From: Lingula anatina
Lineage: Eukaryota; Brachiopoda; Lingulata; Lingulida; Lingulidae
Direction of reading: 5' to 3'
Assembly (NCBI RefSeq): GCF_001039355.2
Contig: NW_019776007.1
Location: 1-50,767, forward strand
DNA length: 50,767 bases
The notes under the pieces are model-generated. The model had not been told where the DNA came from. It saw only the letters and a list, made by a program, of their open reading frames with translations, and did not search any database. Position numbers and translations under genes: made by a program. Numbering within the stretch: position 1 is the first letter of the stretch; each line of letters starts with the position of its first letter. This document shows, piece by piece, positions 47,676 through 50,767 of the stretch.

Positions 47676-50600
47676 ACATTCACACACCCAAGACGTGTGG
47701 GTGGGTGGGGGTAACAGTGTGGGAAAGTAACAATGCAAAAGAGTACCAGGGGGGAGGGGAGGGCATTGATCTGGGTGATAGCATACTATTAATATTACAC
47801 AGGCCTGGGAGTGTATATAAGCAAGGAGGGATCAATGAAGTGGAGATGTTATTCAAAAGATGAACCCCAAAAAATTTCAATAACAAACAATCAAATTGAG
47901 AAGAATTCTGCCTATCTTTGTCAGGAGATAATATAGCTACAAAAATAACCCTCATATATATATAATTAAAAACCAATGAAACTTCCAGCTCTGAAAGGAT
48001 GGTAATTGACAGAGTTAATGACAAAGAGCAGGGAAAGAAAAACAATGTAATTAATTTGTTTTTTAAAAGAAGCAGGATATTAAACATCAAAAGGATGTGT
48101 CATAATAAGTTTCTTATTTGCTTCTTTTATGTTTTTAAGGTTGTCAAAAAATTCCATTTCAGGTGATAAATTTGAGCTTAAAGTATTATTTATGTTGGTA
48201 AACCCACCAGTTTTTTTTCTTTTTTTTTTGAAATGCAGAGGAAGCATGTGTAACTAAACAGTATATGTACGTGGTACATATGTATATACTGGTAGCTGAG
48301 TTGAATAGGGTTAATTGTGAGAATCTCAAATGTTTTGATTAACAGGTGTTTTCTATGGAAAAAATTGCTGCTAAACACACATCTTACCACTAATTTAGGT
48401 TGGTAAAATGATATTTTTTTACATGGTAGACAAAATGTCCTAACAACAGTCTTATCACTGCCAATTAAAGGCGCCTTAGTTTGAAATATGGCTTTTCTTG
48501 TGTTTTTAGGGAACCTTGTAAAATTCATTTTTTCAGAATCTCAGTCAGTCAAAACAAGACCAAGATCTCTCAAGTTCTGCTGGATGTGAATTATAAGCTA
48601 GGAATGTTTAGCATTATACTAACCTCAAGCAACCAAAAGATGAATATCTTTAATTCATTTTTTTTGAGGATGTGTGATATATCTTTGTTATACATGTATA
48701 AAGCTGGGAAAAGAATCACTTTGAATTCATAAACTGAGATATACAAAGAAGTAGCCAAGGAAATATCCAATGTCTGGATCTCCACAAATATCCACCCTCT
48801 CTTTGAAAAGAATATTCCCACAGAAAATGCTGGATAATAATACATTTGGGGAACTAATGTCCATATTTTTAACAAAAACCAAATGAACAATAAATTTATT
48901 TCCATCTGTCAATATTAGTCCATAATACATGTACAAAGTATGTACCAGTATATGATAATGTCACTGTCTTATGAAGTTTGCATAAGTTCATTTAATTGTC
49001 AATTCTGGCAATGTTTCATTTTCCATTTATTTTTTATATACTAGTAATAGCAATCTGTCTTACCACCATTATTTCCCTTTCATAATCATATATATACAAT
49101 AAAAAATTTAAAGTACATACAAATGCGAATGCAAAGTTGTATGATTGGCTTTGTAAACTTGTGAATAATTCCCAATGAAGGCACAATGATTACATTAGCA
49201 TGAAAGAAAATGCCCTTTTTTCATATAATTACAGATATAATAAGTAGACTAGTGTACATAGTCTACAATCAAATGGTCAGACAATTTATATTTTTCTATT
49301 TGTTATAGCATCAAGCTGTTATAGTGTCAATCTATTTTTCATTAACAGCTGCTGTTACCCCGAGTTTCAGAAAACACAAGAAATTCGCCTCTACTGCCAG
49401 CAAGATTTTTGCCAACCATGCTGATATGGCAGACAGGTGAGTTGAGTACTCTGAAACTCAGGGCAACAGTTGTTACAGACTTTATTCCTTCTCTATGTCA
49501 ATATTCTTCCGTACGTTATTCAATATGCTGTACCAGAAGATAAAGATGATTTGAAGGGATTCTGTTATCATTCAATGATATTCAAAATATTGCTGAATGA
49601 TGGAATAAATGTCTGGGTCTACAAAATCAGTTTATCAGTATGATTATATAAGCATATTCACAACATAACTAAGGAGCATGATTAACATTGGCAGATAGAT
49701 GTTTCAAAACAAAGATAAATATAACTGTTACATATATAAGGGTATTAAAAGTATGAACTATATATCATATATGTGTGCTTGTGTACAGTATATAATAAAC
49801 AAAACAATCATGTCATTCTGAAAATCAAATTATACTTGACGGTAATGGGCCAAATAGTGTTCAGCCCAGAAAGGCAAAAAACATTAATTGCCATAGATAC
49901 ATTGTACCTGAATGTTATACTGATTTTCAATGCATTTAAATGAAACCAATTGAACAATAATACAACCAATGAAAGAGGTGAAATTTTATTAGCACTGGTT
50001 TACATTGGTAATGTACTTTAATAAGTGGACAAATATCTCAAAAGTTTTAAACATGTTTTTGATGAAATTTTCAGTATACAGAGTTATCCAAGAGAAAGAG
50101 AGAATTAGTGATTACAATATCAACTGAACCAGGTTCTCCTAATACTTTAGCAGGAATTTTTATTGACTTTTTCCATGGTAGGTGTCTGCATTTTTGGAAT
50201 GCTCTCTAGTAATACTATCACAAGAATTACCTTGCGCTAGTATACATACTTGTAAACAACTGATAACTAAGGGCATCTTTTCAAATACTGGGGTATCTAC
50301 GTATGTATTTTAAAGCAATGTCCCTGCTTGCTAGCTAGTAGCTAAAGGATTACATTTTTCCAGTCACTCTAGAGAATTTCATATAATATGTTTCAGTTTG
50401 CAAAATTTATAAAATATTTAATACAAGAAGATTACAGCATTTATGCTTGTATGAATAGGGTGAATTATTACTGTGACAACTGAATCATTTGTATTAACTG
50501 AAAAAAGCACAAGTTGGAAAAAATGTTAAGTTTGTGCGGGTTTACAATTAATGTGAAAAACATATAATGAATCAAGACTGAAAGAAAAACATACTGTACT

Positions 50601-50767
50601 GGTTGATTGCAATACTTTTTCAGCAACTTATTCTAAAGGCAAAAAAATCTATTAATTATACAATCTATTCAAGCAGACTTCAACTGTATCAAGTATACTT
50701 CACCATCAATTCTAAATACCAGACCAGCTCTTTCTCTCTTGAATTTTTTTGCTCATTTTTTTTGGGG
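47675..50767. other. AT-rich, gene-free end of the window
   Basis: No exon, RNA gene or transposon coding region could be supported on either strand. The only structured feature is a short inverted-repeat island at 49,345-49,478. Confidence 0.5.
49345..49478. repeat. Inverted-repeat island, possible tiny MITE
   Basis: Left end CAGCTGCTGTTACCCCGAGT then TTCAGA; right end TCTGAAACTCAGGGCAACAG then TTG. These are imperfect inverted copies around about 85 bases. The segment is more GC-rich than its surroundings. Confidence 0.5.

Noticed and set aside
49320-49440. A possible zinc-finger-like exon (reading with cysteines YCQQDFCQPC) near 49,345-49,420.
   Set aside because: The spacing does not fit a B-box or other finger well, the frame stops at once, and the segment is bounded by inverted repeats.
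1-50767. CRISPR arrays, bacterial operons, rRNA or tRNA genes.
   Set aside because: No spaced identical repeats, no operon-like layout, and no cloverleaf with A/B boxes could be found by eye; the DNA is eukaryotic.

Overview
The window is animal (metazoan) nuclear DNA. It has spliced genes with GT-AG introns and TATA/AATAAA signals, together with abundant microsatellites, Tc1/mariner elements, MITEs, SINE-like repeats and a BEL/Pao retrotransposon remnant. The AT-rich sequence and the gene content (secreted chitin-binding/VWD proteins next to an M1 aminopeptidase) fit a marine invertebrate, most likely a mollusc or another lophotrochozoan. That placement is inference; no species marker was recognised.

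Left part, 1 to about 33,490. Two tandem paralogous genes lie on the + strand (CDS 1999-7971 and 14573-27519, ten coding exons each, 543 and 545 aa by my splicing). Both encode a signal peptide, a chitin-binding peritrophin-A (CBM14) domain, one VWD domain, an RRRKR furin-like site, then C8, TIL and a TIL-associated/VWC-like cysteine domain with a short tail. This is a single von Willebrand/mucin-type D assembly joined to a chitin-binding module. Exon phases are the same in both copies. The promoter (TATA box), the 5' flank, an untranslated 3' exon with AATAAA and the 3' flank are duplicated too, so a whole block was copied: unit 1 is about 1-12,865 and unit 2 about 12,866-33,490. Unit 2 is much longer because of insertions: a 1.2 kb inverted-repeat element (intron 4), a 4.5 kb element with long inverted ends (intron 5), a Tc1/mariner element (intron 8) and a BEL/Pao fragment in the 3' flank. 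Unit 1 has its own insertions: a 421-bp MITE, a SINE-like repeat, a hAT-like MITE and a palindromic Tc1-type element after the gene.

Right part, about 33,500-44,750. A complete M1 zinc aminopeptidase of the ANPEP/ENPEP type lies on the - strand (19 coding exons, 969 aa). It is a type II membrane protein with GAMEN, HELAH-x18-E and the catalytic tyrosine. It converges on the second VWD gene. The last 6 kb (44,750-50,767) is AT-rich and shows no gene I can support.

The VWD genes probably act outside the cell as secreted, disulfide-linked chitin- or mucus-associated proteins. The aminopeptidase trims peptides at the cell surface. I see no evidence that the two functions are linked beyond adjacency. 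The two halves differ visibly in CpG content: CpG is common in the VWD block and scarce in the aminopeptidase half.
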